Of a DNA stretch of 64,000 nt, positions 16,496-23,629 are shown one piece after another. Source of the stretch: Deltaproteobacteria bacterium (lineage in GTDB: Bacteria > Desulfobacterota > Desulfobacteria > Desulfobacterales > QNYZ01); the NCBI GenBank assembly GCA_003973265.1, contig QNYZ01000035.1, forward strand, positions 1 through 64,000, in the 5' to 3' direction. Within the stretch, counting starts at the first letter, position 1; each line of letters starts with the position of its first letter. The translations under genes and the position numbers were made by a program. The notes beneath the pieces are model-generated. The model was not told the DNA's origin and did no database searches. It saw nothing but the letters and a program-made list of their open reading frames with translations.

Positions 16496-17968
16496 TCAGG
16501 TGTTAAAACGAATTGTCCGCAATCTACGTTCTGCCCGGGATCGGATTTTGCGCAGATCATCAAGTGCGGATTCGGGCAGCGGGGCAGGGGAATGGTTCCG
16601 CAGGATCTGCCGGGCTTTTTCAACGGCAAGGTCCACCGTATCCTTCGCCCCCTCCTTTTCCCAGGGGCCCACCGGTTTTCGATTGGAGAGGGTTGGATAC
16701 CAGTGTTCCGATCTGAATAGCATTGCTGTCTGGTCGGTGGACAAAAAACTGCCCCCGGCACCCACCTGACGAATCGATTCGAGAGCCAGATGGACATCGT
16801 CTAAGTCAACTCCGCGCATGAACCGTTTTACGTAGCTGATGATCTCGTCACAGATGACCAGGGCAGCCGGGTGGCCGATCAGCCCCTGGCCCATATAGCC
16901 GACATCATGAATCAGGTTGGCACCGGACATGGCGTTGAGCATCAGGGAGATTCCCCACTCCATTCCGGCCTGCGGGTCGAGGCAGTTGGCATCGGTGACC
17001 CCGGCCGTCCCCCACATGGGGAGCTGATAATAATGATACAGATCGGCACAGGCTGACAGGGCCAGACGGTATTCCGGACATCCATAGATGCAGGTGGCCC
17101 GGGCCATGTCCATGGTCGACATGCCGATCCCCGAGATAATCGGCGCACCCGGAGAGCGGATTTGATGCATTACCATTCCGCTCAATGCCTCGGCATTTCC
17201 CTGGGCCAGGGCACCGGCCAGGGTGACCGGTGCCGTGGCACCGGACATCATGCCCGGTGTGTAGGTGATCGGGATATGGTGATCTGCACAAAAGAGCAGC
17301 TTGTCAACCGCTCCAGTGGTGTGCGTCAGGGGGCTGAGCGGCTCCGCGTAGTGAATCCAGAACGGTTTGTGACGCAACTTTGTTTTTCCACCCACAACGG
17401 TTTCAGCCATATTCCGGATGATTCGAAGGTCTTCCAGTCCGGCGGCGGTGAAAAATATGGGTTTGGCGGAATTTTCCAGCTGCGCCCTAAATGCGTCCAC
17501 ATAGATCATGTTGGGCGGGGAATCCGTGGGGATGGCGTATGAAGCGATAAAATCGATTTCCGGCAGGGCATCGGCAATGTGGACGGCTGTCCGAACATCC
17601 TTCAGTGTCGATGCACGGAGCCGGCCGGTTTCAAGATCATAGGTCTTGGCCAGGTCGGTGCCCATACCGAAATGGACGCGGCGACCTTCCAGTTGCAGGG
17701 CTTTTTCCCCCTGGCGGTTATATACCGTTATCCGCGACGGGGCGCTGTCAATGGCCTTTTCCACCATTTCACCGGGGATAAGCACATTCCCATTTTCGGC
17801 GATACTGCCGCCGGCATCGGCCAGCATCCGGCGTGCCGGGCCGTGTTCAATCCGGACCCCCACGGTCTCCAGGATTTCTATCGTGGCGGTGTGAAGGCAT
17901 TTGATTTGAGATTCGGTCAGCAGGCGGTACTGGTGGGGAATACAATGGGGTGCCGATTCAAAACGCAT
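16496..17968 (-). CDS. MttB-superfamily methyltransferase, non-pyrrolysine
   Basis: A 490-residue member of the trimethylamine methyltransferase superfamily (COG5598), which moves a methyl group from a quaternary or tertiary amine to a corrinoid protein. Landmarks are HTATIEILETVGVRIEHGPA near the N-terminus, GMGTDLAKTYDLETG, TPGMMSGATAPVTLAGALAQ, and DPQAGMEWGISLMLNAMSGA followed by NLIHDVGYM in the C-terminal half. The frame has no internal amber codon. The segment where pyrrolysine falls in archaeal MttB reads GTAGVTDAN (residues 320-328), so it belongs with the non-Pyl enzymes, whose characterised members act on glycine betaine, proline betaine, carnitine or gamma-butyrobetaine. It follows gntR by 12 bp in the same operon. 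The substrate is not readable. Confidence 0.88.
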   Translation of the reverse strand: MRFESAPHCIPHQYRLLTESQIKCLHTATIEILETVGVRIEHGPARRMLADAGGSIAENGNVLIPGEMVEKAIDSAPSRITVYNRQGEKALQLEGRRVHFGMGTDLAKTYDLETGRLRASTLKDVRTAVHIADALPEIDFIASYAIPTDSPPNMIYVDAFRAQLENSAKPIFFTAAGLEDLRIIRNMAETVVGGKTKLRHKPFWIHYAEPLSPLTHTTGAVDKLLFCADHHIPITYTPGMMSGATAPVTLAGALAQGNAEALSGMVMHQIRSPGAPIISGIGMSTMDMARATCIYGCPEYRLALSACADLYHYYQLPMWGTAGVTDANCLDPQAGMEWGISLMLNAMSGANLIHDVGYMGQGLIGHPAALVICDEIISYVKRFMRGVDLDDVHLALESIRQVGAGGSFLSTDQTAMLFRSEHWYPTLSNRKPVGPWEKEGAKDTVDLAVEKARQILRNHSPAPLPESALDDLRKIRSRAERRLRTIRFNT

Positions 17969-17980
17969 GGAATTTTCCCT

Positions 17981-18613
17981 TTATAAAAATTTATCCCTGA
18001 CCTGCACCGCGTAAATATCCACGTGGGCTTCCATGGCCTTTCGGGCCTTGTCGGCTTTTTTTTCTTCCAGGGCTTCCAGCACAACATGAAAATTTTGAAC
18101 CTCGCGGGAAAATCCAATGGCATCCAGCCCCACGTGAAACCAGATCCTGAGCATGTCGATGTGCAGTCCCTGCAGGGTTTTTGCCAGTTTCCGGTTCTGG
18201 GCAGCCTGGTAAAGAAGTACATGAAAACGCGTGTCGAAGTATTCAGAAATACTGGTAAAATTATGTTTTTCAGGGGCGTCTGTTTCGGCCTGGTGGATGA
18301 GGGTACGAAGCGCTTTAAGTTGACGGCTGGTAATGCGCCGGGCGGCCAGATATCCGGCAAACCCTTCCAGCTCCCGGCGCAGTTCCACCAGTTCGCGGAC
18401 ATCCGAGATGTCTAAGGGTGTCACCATGTACCCCAGCCGGGGCAGGGGATTGATCAGGTTCTCCTCCTGAAGCCGGAAAAGAATCTCGCGCAGCGGGGAA
18501 CGGCCAATATCCAGCTGGGCCATCAGGTCTTTTTCGTTGAGGATTTCCCCGGAGGCGACACCATTGGTAATGATGCGTGTGCGCAGGTTTTCGTAGGCGT
18601 CTTTCTTGTTCAT
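17981..18613 (-). CDS. GntR-family regulator (FadR/FCD subfamily)
   Basis: A 210-residue regulator with an N-terminal winged helix (residues about 5-70, LMAQLDIGRSPLREILFRLQ as the recognition part) and an FCD ligand-binding domain (from ELVELRRELEGFAGYLAAR on). The likely metal/ligand histidines are in DTRFHVLLYQAA and in EAHVDIYAVQ. Such regulators usually sense a small carboxylate. It is first in the operon with the mttB-like gene and diverges from the corrinoid protein gene, so the 169-bp space between them is the obvious site of control for both arms. The ATG is only about ten bases from a -10-like TAATAG, so the message may be almost leaderless. Confidence 0.9.
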   Translation of the reverse strand: MNKKDAYENLRTRIITNGVASGEILNEKDLMAQLDIGRSPLREILFRLQEENLINPLPRLGYMVTPLDISDVRELVELRRELEGFAGYLAARRITSRQLKALRTLIHQAETDAPEKHNFTSISEYFDTRFHVLLYQAAQNRKLAKTLQGLHIDMLRIWFHVGLDAIGFSREVQNFHVVLEALEEKKADKARKAMEAHVDIYAVQVRDKFL

Positions 18614-18644
18614 GGGGTTTACCTATTATCCAAATCACCTGAAA

Positions 18645-18697
18645 TGTCAATATAATATATCAATAATGAATTGACAAAAATATTATTAATATATAAG
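18645..18697. promoter_or_regulatory. Divergent promoter with inverted TGTCAAT/ATTGACA
   Basis: TGTCAAT (18645-18651) and its exact inverse ATTGACA (18670-18676) are separated by 18 bp of A+T-rich sequence. Each contains a TTGACA -35 element for one direction. On the plus strand it is followed after 15 bp by TATAAG (18692-18697) toward the corrinoid gene. On the minus strand it is followed after 16 bp by TAATAG (18628-18623) toward gntR. The dyad could also be a GntR operator. The elements are seen; regulator binding is inferred. Confidence 0.5.
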
Positions 18698-18782
18698 AAA
18701 TGTTCAATAACCGCGGCCATGATGACCGTGCCGGGAATCGATTCGGTGACGGCCCGATGCCTGCCATGATAGGAGAATTCAC

Positions 18783-19424
18783 ATGTCATTGGAAGAATTA
18801 AATAAATTAGTTGAAACCGGTGAAACCGAGGCCAGCGAAACCGCTGCCAGGGCGCTTCTGGCCCAGGGGGCCGATCCGCTGGAAATACTGGACAGTCTGA
18901 CGAAAACCATGGAACGGGTGGGCAACCTGTTTGCCGACCTGGAAATCTTTCTGCCTGAAGTGATGATGGCCGGGGAAGCGTTGACCGCCGTGGTGAATAT
19001 CGTCAAGCCCGAGCTGCAGAATACCAGTGGAGAACCGGCCAGAGGCAAGGTGGTCATCGGTGTGGTCAAAGGCGATTTGCATGAAATCGGAAAGAATATC
19101 GTCAAATTGATGCTGGAAACCAATGGGTTTGAGGTGAAAGATCTGGGCTACGATGTAGACCCGCTTGATTTTATCAAGGCCGCCGAGGAGATGGGAGCGG
19201 ATTTTATCGGTGCCTCGTCTCTAATGACAACCACGATACCGCGTCAAAAAGAAATCATCGCGTTTTTAAAGGATAAAGGGCTGAGGGACAAGTACAAGGT
19301 CGTCATCGGGGGAGCGCCGACTTCCCAGATGTGGGCGGATATGATCGGGGCCGATCTCTATTGCGAAGATGCCAATTGCGCGGCCGCAAAGATGGCGGCC
19401 ATGCTCGATGAAAAGACTGCGTAA
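18783..19424 (+). CDS. Corrinoid protein of methyltransferase system (MtmC/MtbC-like)
   Basis: A 213-residue cobalamin-binding methyl carrier. The N-terminal helical cap domain (residues 1-85, with LFADLEIFLPEVMMAGEAL) precedes the Rossmann B12 domain. The cobalt-ligating signature D-x-H-x-x-G is GDLHEIG (D98, H100, G103), the lower-ligand pocket has GASSLMTTT, and the closing VVIGGAPTS gives the GG motif. Methylated by a substrate-specific methyltransferase, it hands the methyl group to a second enzyme. GGAG precedes the ATG. It is 94 bp upstream of the MtmB homologue on the same strand and divergent from gntR-mttB, so it could serve either methyltransferase. No RamA-type reactivase or acceptor methyltransferase is in the window. 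Confidence 0.93.
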   Translation: MSLEELNKLVETGETEASETAARALLAQGADPLEILDSLTKTMERVGNLFADLEIFLPEVMMAGEALTAVVNIVKPELQNTSGEPARGKVVIGVVKGDLHEIGKNIVKLMLETNGFEVKDLGYDVDPLDFIKAAEEMGADFIGASSLMTTTIPRQKEIIAFLKDKGLRDKYKVVIGGAPTSQMWADMIGADLYCEDANCAAAKMAAMLDEKTA

Positions 19425-19518
19425 AATCAAATTTCCAATTTCGGGTTTTCAATCTGGGGTATCGATTTCCCTGAAGATAACCCAATTTGCGGGAAAGAGA
19501 TAACCGACAGGAGGAATC

Positions 19519-20901
19519 ATGACCACAGCCTATCGCATCTGGGAAATGATCGATCGGTCCAAGACCGGACCTCATATCGATGAAGATGATTTTCTGCCCA
19601 GATTATTTACGCCGACGCTAAAGAAAATTATCAAAAAATATGAGATAAAGTACGACGCGGCCACACCGCTGCCCGCGGACGATGCCATGGCCGACCGCAT
19701 CTGGCAGGCGGGCTGGGAGCTGTTCAGGGACGTCGGCGTCTACAATATCGATTCGCATCGTATCATCCAGGTGACCGACGAAGAGATCAGGGAGGCGCTG
19801 TATGTGGCCAAAGACCGGTACTGGGTCGGCGGGGGAAAAGATGCCAGGCTGTGGAAACATCGCCAGGTGGAAGATACCGAACCGCCTTTCTGCATTTACA
19901 GCCCGGACATCACGGTAGATGAACATCTGCATCATTCCATGTGTGCGGCCTACCTGAAAGAACCGCTGCTCGACGGCTTCTGCGCCCCGATTCTCGAAAA
20001 CGCCATCGGGCAGTTGATCGCGTCCGGCGGACCGACCGAAATTAACGGCTGCATCCAGCATATTTACAACATGCGCGCCGCCGCCCGGCAACTGGGCCGC
20101 CCCGGCACCTTTTTTGTGGCCGTGGGGACGGCCGAACACGATGCCGGCCAGATTGCCGTTTCGAACAACGAGTGGGGCGTTCGTACCACCGATGCCCGCC
20201 TGGTGGGATCGTTAACCGAATTTAAAACCGCCGACACCCTCCTCAACCGCTCGGTTCATTATGCCCAGTACGGTTGTTATACCGGCAGCCTGACCGGGCC
20301 CATTTATGGCGGATGGTGTGGCGGGTCCGAGGGCGTGGCCGTGACCCTGGTGGCCTACAGCCTCAAAGGACTGCTCATCCACGGGGCCATGTTTAACCAG
20401 CATTTCCCCTTCCACCTGAACTATGGGTCGAATACCACCCGGGAACTGCTCTGGCCCATTGCCATGGCCGGTCAGGCCATGGCGCGCAACAGCAACCTGC
20501 TCTATACCAGCAACGGTTTTGCCAACGCCGGGCCCATGACCGAGATGCTTTTTTACGAAACCGCCTGCCATGCCCTGGTGAGTACGGTCAGCGGCTGGCA
20601 TTTGTGGGAGATGGCCTCTACGCGTAACAAATACCGGAACCGGGCCACGCCCATGGAGGCCCGTCTGGGGACCGAGGTCGGCCATGCCGTGGCCCGGATG
20701 GGCATGACCCGTGAAACAGCCAACGAGATCGCCCTGAAACTGCTGGACAGGTACGAAGATCAGGCGGCCACTGCCCCCATGGGCAGGCAATACCAGGAAT
20801 GCTACGATGTCGCCAGAGCACTTCCCACCCAGGAACATTATGACATGTATCGCAGGGTCAAAGACGACATCGCCGCGATGGGGGTGGTGTTTCCTTTTTA
20901 A
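19519..20901 (+). CDS. Monomethylamine methyltransferase (MtmB) homologue without pyrrolysine
   Basis: This 460-residue protein aligns along its whole length with archaeal MtmB (458 aa). Shared landmarks are DSHRIIQVTDEEI, the GRPG/GQI block, GPIYGGWCGGSEG, YGSNTTRE, NAGPMTEMLFYE, TPMEARLGTEV and PMGRQYQECYDV. In MtmB the amber-encoded pyrrolysine is residue 202, four residues after GRPG and ten before GNI. The same spacing here puts Val200 (codon GTG, 20116-20118) at that site. From memory of the M. barkeri structure, the Pyl-contacting Glu229, Glu259 and Gln333 correspond here to Leu228, Leu258 and Asn332, so the active site is remodelled. It is paired with a corrinoid protein and preceded by AGGAGG. 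The likely reaction is methyl transfer from an N-methyl compound to the corrinoid; the substrate is unknown. Confidence 0.85.
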   Translation: MTTAYRIWEMIDRSKTGPHIDEDDFLPRLFTPTLKKIIKKYEIKYDAATPLPADDAMADRIWQAGWELFRDVGVYNIDSHRIIQVTDEEIREALYVAKDRYWVGGGKDARLWKHRQVEDTEPPFCIYSPDITVDEHLHHSMCAAYLKEPLLDGFCAPILENAIGQLIASGGPTEINGCIQHIYNMRAAARQLGRPGTFFVAVGTAEHDAGQIAVSNNEWGVRTTDARLVGSLTEFKTADTLLNRSVHYAQYGCYTGSLTGPIYGGWCGGSEGVAVTLVAYSLKGLLIHGAMFNQHFPFHLNYGSNTTRELLWPIAMAGQAMARNSNLLYTSNGFANAGPMTEMLFYETACHALVSTVSGWHLWEMASTRNKYRNRATPMEARLGTEVGHAVARMGMTRETANEIALKLLDRYEDQAATAPMGRQYQECYDVARALPTQEHYDMYRRVKDDIAAMGVVFPF

Positions 20902-20913
20902 ATGCGGCACCGG

Positions 20914-20948
20914 TGGCCGTGTGGAAAACAGTGACGGCCATCTTTTTT
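20914..20948 (+). terminator. Intrinsic terminator of corrinoid-methyltransferase operon
   Basis: TGGCCGT (20914-20920) pairs with ACGGCCA (20934-20940) and is followed by TC and six T residues (20943-20948). It starts 12 bp after the stop codon of the MtmB homologue and so ends that operon before the zinc-ribbon gene. Confidence 0.8.
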
Positions 20949-21047
20949 CTTTCATGATTTCGTGGTAAACCAAAAATCAAGGGACCTGATCCGTATGCCT
21001 CAGGTTCCAGATGGAAAATAACGCCCGAGATCAGAGAGGAAAGAAAG

Positions 21048-21539
21048 ATGCCGATTTACGAGTTTTATTGTGATACCTGTCATATGATTTTCAATTTTTT
21101 CTCAAAGACGATCAACACGAGCAAACGTCCCAAATGCCCCAAATGTAAAACCCGCACCCTGACACGTGAAATTTCTCTTTTCGCCATCGGCGGCCGTAAA
21201 AAAGAAGAAGATGCCATGGATGATTTTCCCATTGATGAAAGCAAAATGGAACAGGCCATGCGGATGATGGCCACGGAAGCGGAAAATATCGACGAGGATG
21301 ATCCCCGCCAGGCGGCGAATCTGATGCAGAAACTGACCGATATGACAGGGCTGGAACTGGGACCGGGGATGCAGGAAGCGATCCAGCGGATGAAAGACGG
21401 CCAGGACCCCGAAGAGATCGAATCGCAGATGGGGGACCTGCTCGAAGCGGAAGAACCTTTTTTGCTCCCGGGCAAGCGTGGAAAAGCGGCAAAGCGGCGA
21501 CTTCCTCCCCGCCGGGATGAAACATTGTATGACTTATGA
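21048..21539 (+). CDS. FmdB-type zinc-ribbon protein
   Basis: A 163-residue protein beginning MPIYEFYCDTC, the usual opening of the FmdB family of small zinc ribbons. The zinc ligands are C8 and C11, then C30 and C33 in KCPKCK. The rest (residues 50-163) is acidic and helical (EQAMRMMATEAENI, then DEDDPRQAANLMQKL) and ends in a basic patch (GKRGKAAKRRLPPRR). FmdB proteins are putative regulators; some are linked to amide/formamide use. A Shine-Dalgarno-like AGAGGAAAG precedes the ATG. It is followed 64 bp later by the MoaD-like gene. Its exact role is not known. Confidence 0.75.
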   Translation: MPIYEFYCDTCHMIFNFFSKTINTSKRPKCPKCKTRTLTREISLFAIGGRKKEEDAMDDFPIDESKMEQAMRMMATEAENIDEDDPRQAANLMQKLTDMTGLELGPGMQEAIQRMKDGQDPEEIESQMGDLLEAEEPFLLPGKRGKAAKRRLPPRRDETLYDL

Positions 21540-21603
21540 AAAGAACGTGGATGGGGCGCAACGGCATATAAATTATCGGATGGACGCGACACCAAAGGAG
21601 GCA

Positions 21604-22239
21604 ATGGTGGCTGATCAAGACGGTACCGGAATGAGTTTATATATCCAGCTTTCTTCTCCGCAAATATCCCTTCCCGGGCTGCAGGCGCTGATGGCCAAAG
21701 GGTTTTCGGTTCGGACACAGCTGGGAGGATCGCTTTCAGATCTATTGTGTGATCAACTCGGGATTGATTCTGACTATCTCAAACATCGGGTACAGACCCT
21801 GTTTCTCAACAGCAGCCCGGTGGATGATGTAAAAAAAACAGTCGTGTCAGACGGCGACGTGGTGGCTCTGTCCGCCGCCATGCCGGGACTGGTGGGGGCC
21901 ACCATGCGAAAAGGGGGCTTTTACGCAAAATTGAGGCAGCATATCTCCTATCAGGCAAACGATGCGGCAAAAAGTGAATCGGCCATCGGCACGGTGACCA
22001 TCCGCCTGTTTAACGTGATTGCCAGGGAACTGGGCCCGAGCTTTCTGGATCGGGGGGTGAGGGTAGCGTATAAGGCCTTACGGGAATTTCTAAAACGGGC
22101 CGTGCCGGTGATCGACGCTTCCGGAAACAGACTGACGATGGATGGAAAAGCGGTGACCATAGAGGCGCTGCTGGACAGCGATCCGCCGGGGGAAATGGTC
22201 CGGCTGACGATTCAGTCTGCCGGCGGCGACCCGCAGTGA
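21604..22239 (+). CDS. Protein with N-terminal MoaD/ThiS-like ubiquitin fold
   Basis: About 211 residues. The first 90 read like a beta-grasp sulfur-carrier domain: LGGSLSDLLCDQLGID, YLKHRVQTLFLNSSPVDDV, then SDGDVVALSAAMPGLVGA, matching the order 'L.dLL..lgi', 'v.vfvNg..v' and 'l.dGDevallP.vaGG' of MoaD/ThiS. The C-terminal GG that is adenylated in real sulfur carriers is absent; the chain continues for another 115 residues of unknown fold. GGAGG is very close to the ATG (21604), so the GTG at 21607 may be used instead. It is a distant family assignment by pattern. Neighbouring FmdB and rhodanese genes hint at sulfur chemistry. Confidence 0.5.
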   Translation: MVADQDGTGMSLYIQLSSPQISLPGLQALMAKGFSVRTQLGGSLSDLLCDQLGIDSDYLKHRVQTLFLNSSPVDDVKKTVVSDGDVVALSAAMPGLVGATMRKGGFYAKLRQHISYQANDAAKSESAIGTVTIRLFNVIARELGPSFLDRGVRVAYKALREFLKRAVPVIDASGNRLTMDGKAVTIEALLDSDPPGEMVRLTIQSAGGDPQ

Positions 22240-22256
22240 CCACTCCGGCAAGCGGT

Positions 22257-22718
22257 CTATTCGTGCTTTTTGATCGTGTACGAACCATCTTTATGATAAA
22301 TACAATCAGCTTCCAGATAGTAAACATTATGAATCATTGGCCGCAGATCCTTAACCATGAAATAGGATTCTCCGGCCCTCGCCCCTGAAGTGCAGACAAA
22401 AACAATCGTTTTATCCGGGGGAAGGGTGGCAATCTTTTCTTCAAGTTCGTCCAAAGGAATGTTGATCGCTGTTTTCAGGTGTCCTGCGGCATATTCATCC
22501 GGGTCACGGACATCGATAAGCAGGATACGCTCCGGAGCGGTTTCAATGATATTTATAAAAGACGCAATGTCGATGCTTCCTTCTGTCTCACCTGACTTGA
22601 CGACCGCGGCGGTGCCGGCATGCTCCGCGACCGGTTGCGGGAGGGAACAGCCAAGGACAGGGATCATTAACAGACAGATGATGCCGAGACAATCGGATAT
22701 CCGGCCAGTTAAGCGCAT
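22257..22718 (-). CDS. Rhodanese-domain lipoprotein
   Basis: A 153-residue exported sulfurtransferase-like protein. The signal sequence ends in a lipobox (IPVLGC, Cys24), so it is probably a lipoprotein. The rhodanese domain runs from about residue 50: LLIDVRDPDEYAAGHLKTA and NIPLDELEEKI lead to the active-site loop CTSGARAGES, where the first Cys would carry the persulfide, and end with VYYLEADCIYHKDG. It moves sulfane sulfur outside the cytoplasm or serves as a redox binding module. It is transcribed opposite to its neighbours, and convergent with the MoaD-like gene. Confidence 0.85.
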   Translation of the reverse strand: MRLTGRISDCLGIICLLMIPVLGCSLPQPVAEHAGTAAVVKSGETEGSIDIASFINIIETAPERILLIDVRDPDEYAAGHLKTAINIPLDELEEKIATLPPDKTIVFVCTSGARAGESYFMVKDLRPMIHNVYYLEADCIYHKDGSYTIKKHE

Positions 22719-22883
22719 AAAATTTCTCCCCCCAAGTTTGGTTTAATTTTTAAATAGAACCCTTATACCATCTTTGGCGAATAATTTAAAGAAACAGCCG
22801 TGGAATATGCGCTATTAAGGATCTTTCAGCAGCATCACGGTAAATATTTTTATCACCCACTTGAAAAAAAGACCATTAAAGGA

Positions 22884-22918
22884 TTGACTTTGAATGGAAT
22901 TTTAATATAATTCACGAC
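22884..22918 (+). promoter_or_regulatory. Sigma-70-type promoter abutting marR start (leaderless)
   Basis: TTGACT (22884-22889), a 16-bp spacer and a perfect TATAAT (22906-22911) lie just before the ATG at 22919. With the -10 box at positions -12 to -7, transcription would begin at about 22918, the base before the start codon. No Shine-Dalgarno sequence is present. The mRNA is therefore predicted to be leaderless. Confidence 0.6.
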
Positions 22919-23398
22919 ATGAAGCAAAATTTAAATATTGAGGATACGTTTATCCCTGCCTATCAACTGGCACAATTTCGGGAGCTGGTATCCGATCTGT
23001 TTCAATGCTGCCAGGAACGGACGCAGTATCAGAGTGAAAAATTTGAGCTCCCTGATGCCGAGATCCGTTGTCTGCTTTTGTTTGGCGGGGAGCGATACCT
23101 TACCGCAAAGGGGATCGCGTACCGGTTGAATGTGGTTAAAAGCCGGGTAACCAAAATTGTTGACGGGCTGGTGCATAAAGACCTGGTTCAGCGGGTAAGA
23201 GATCCGGAAGATTCTCGGATCACGCTGATCAGCCTGACCCATGACGGCCAGGAAAAGATGAAATCGATCAGGAAATTTATCGATTCTGTTCACGTTGAGA
23301 CCTTGCGCCAAATGACGACCGACCAGAGAAAAACGGTTTTGCCAAGTTTAGATCTCCTGCGGTCATCCATGAAGGCGGTAAAAGAGATGATGGTGTAA
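22919..23398 (+). CDS. MarR-family transcriptional regulator
   Basis: A 159-residue winged-helix regulator. The dimerisation helices frame the DNA-binding core at residues about 55-110: AKGIAYRLNVVKSRVTKIVD as helix-turn-helix with recognition helix, then GLVHKDLVQRVRDPEDSRIT, which is the wing with the conserved D-x-R, followed by the LTHDGQEKM helix. The ATG lacks a ribosome binding site and sits directly after a strong promoter. It is 231 bp upstream of a porin gene on the same strand, a plausible target; divergent control of the rhodanese gene is also possible. Confidence 0.9.
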   Translation: MKQNLNIEDTFIPAYQLAQFRELVSDLFQCCQERTQYQSEKFELPDAEIRCLLLFGGERYLTAKGIAYRLNVVKSRVTKIVDGLVHKDLVQRVRDPEDSRITLISLTHDGQEKMKSIRKFIDSVHVETLRQMTTDQRKTVLPSLDLLRSSMKAVKEMMV

Positions 23399-23629
23399 CG
23401 ATATGCCGATAAAGATGGCGGCCATGGCGGTTATTTATACCATTTAGTTCATGGCATGAAAAAACATCTTGAATTAATAAATAATAATAGCGCAAACCAT
23501 AAAATCAGGTCAATTCGAATGGATCATGATTGTCGATCCAAGACGATGAAGATTACGCAGTACACGAAAAAGGGCGGTAGAAAATATCCGCCCGTCTTTT
23601 TAATCGATAGACATATAACGGAGGTGAAA

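Noticed and set aside
19519-20901. In-frame amber (pyrrolysine) codon
   Set aside because: The frame is open from start to stop; the Pyl site is a GTG codon. No pyl genes are in the window and prfA is intact.
23456-23629. Upstream extension of the porin gene (58 codons)
   Set aside because: It would precede a clean signal peptide; GGAGGT directly before 23630 marks the real start.
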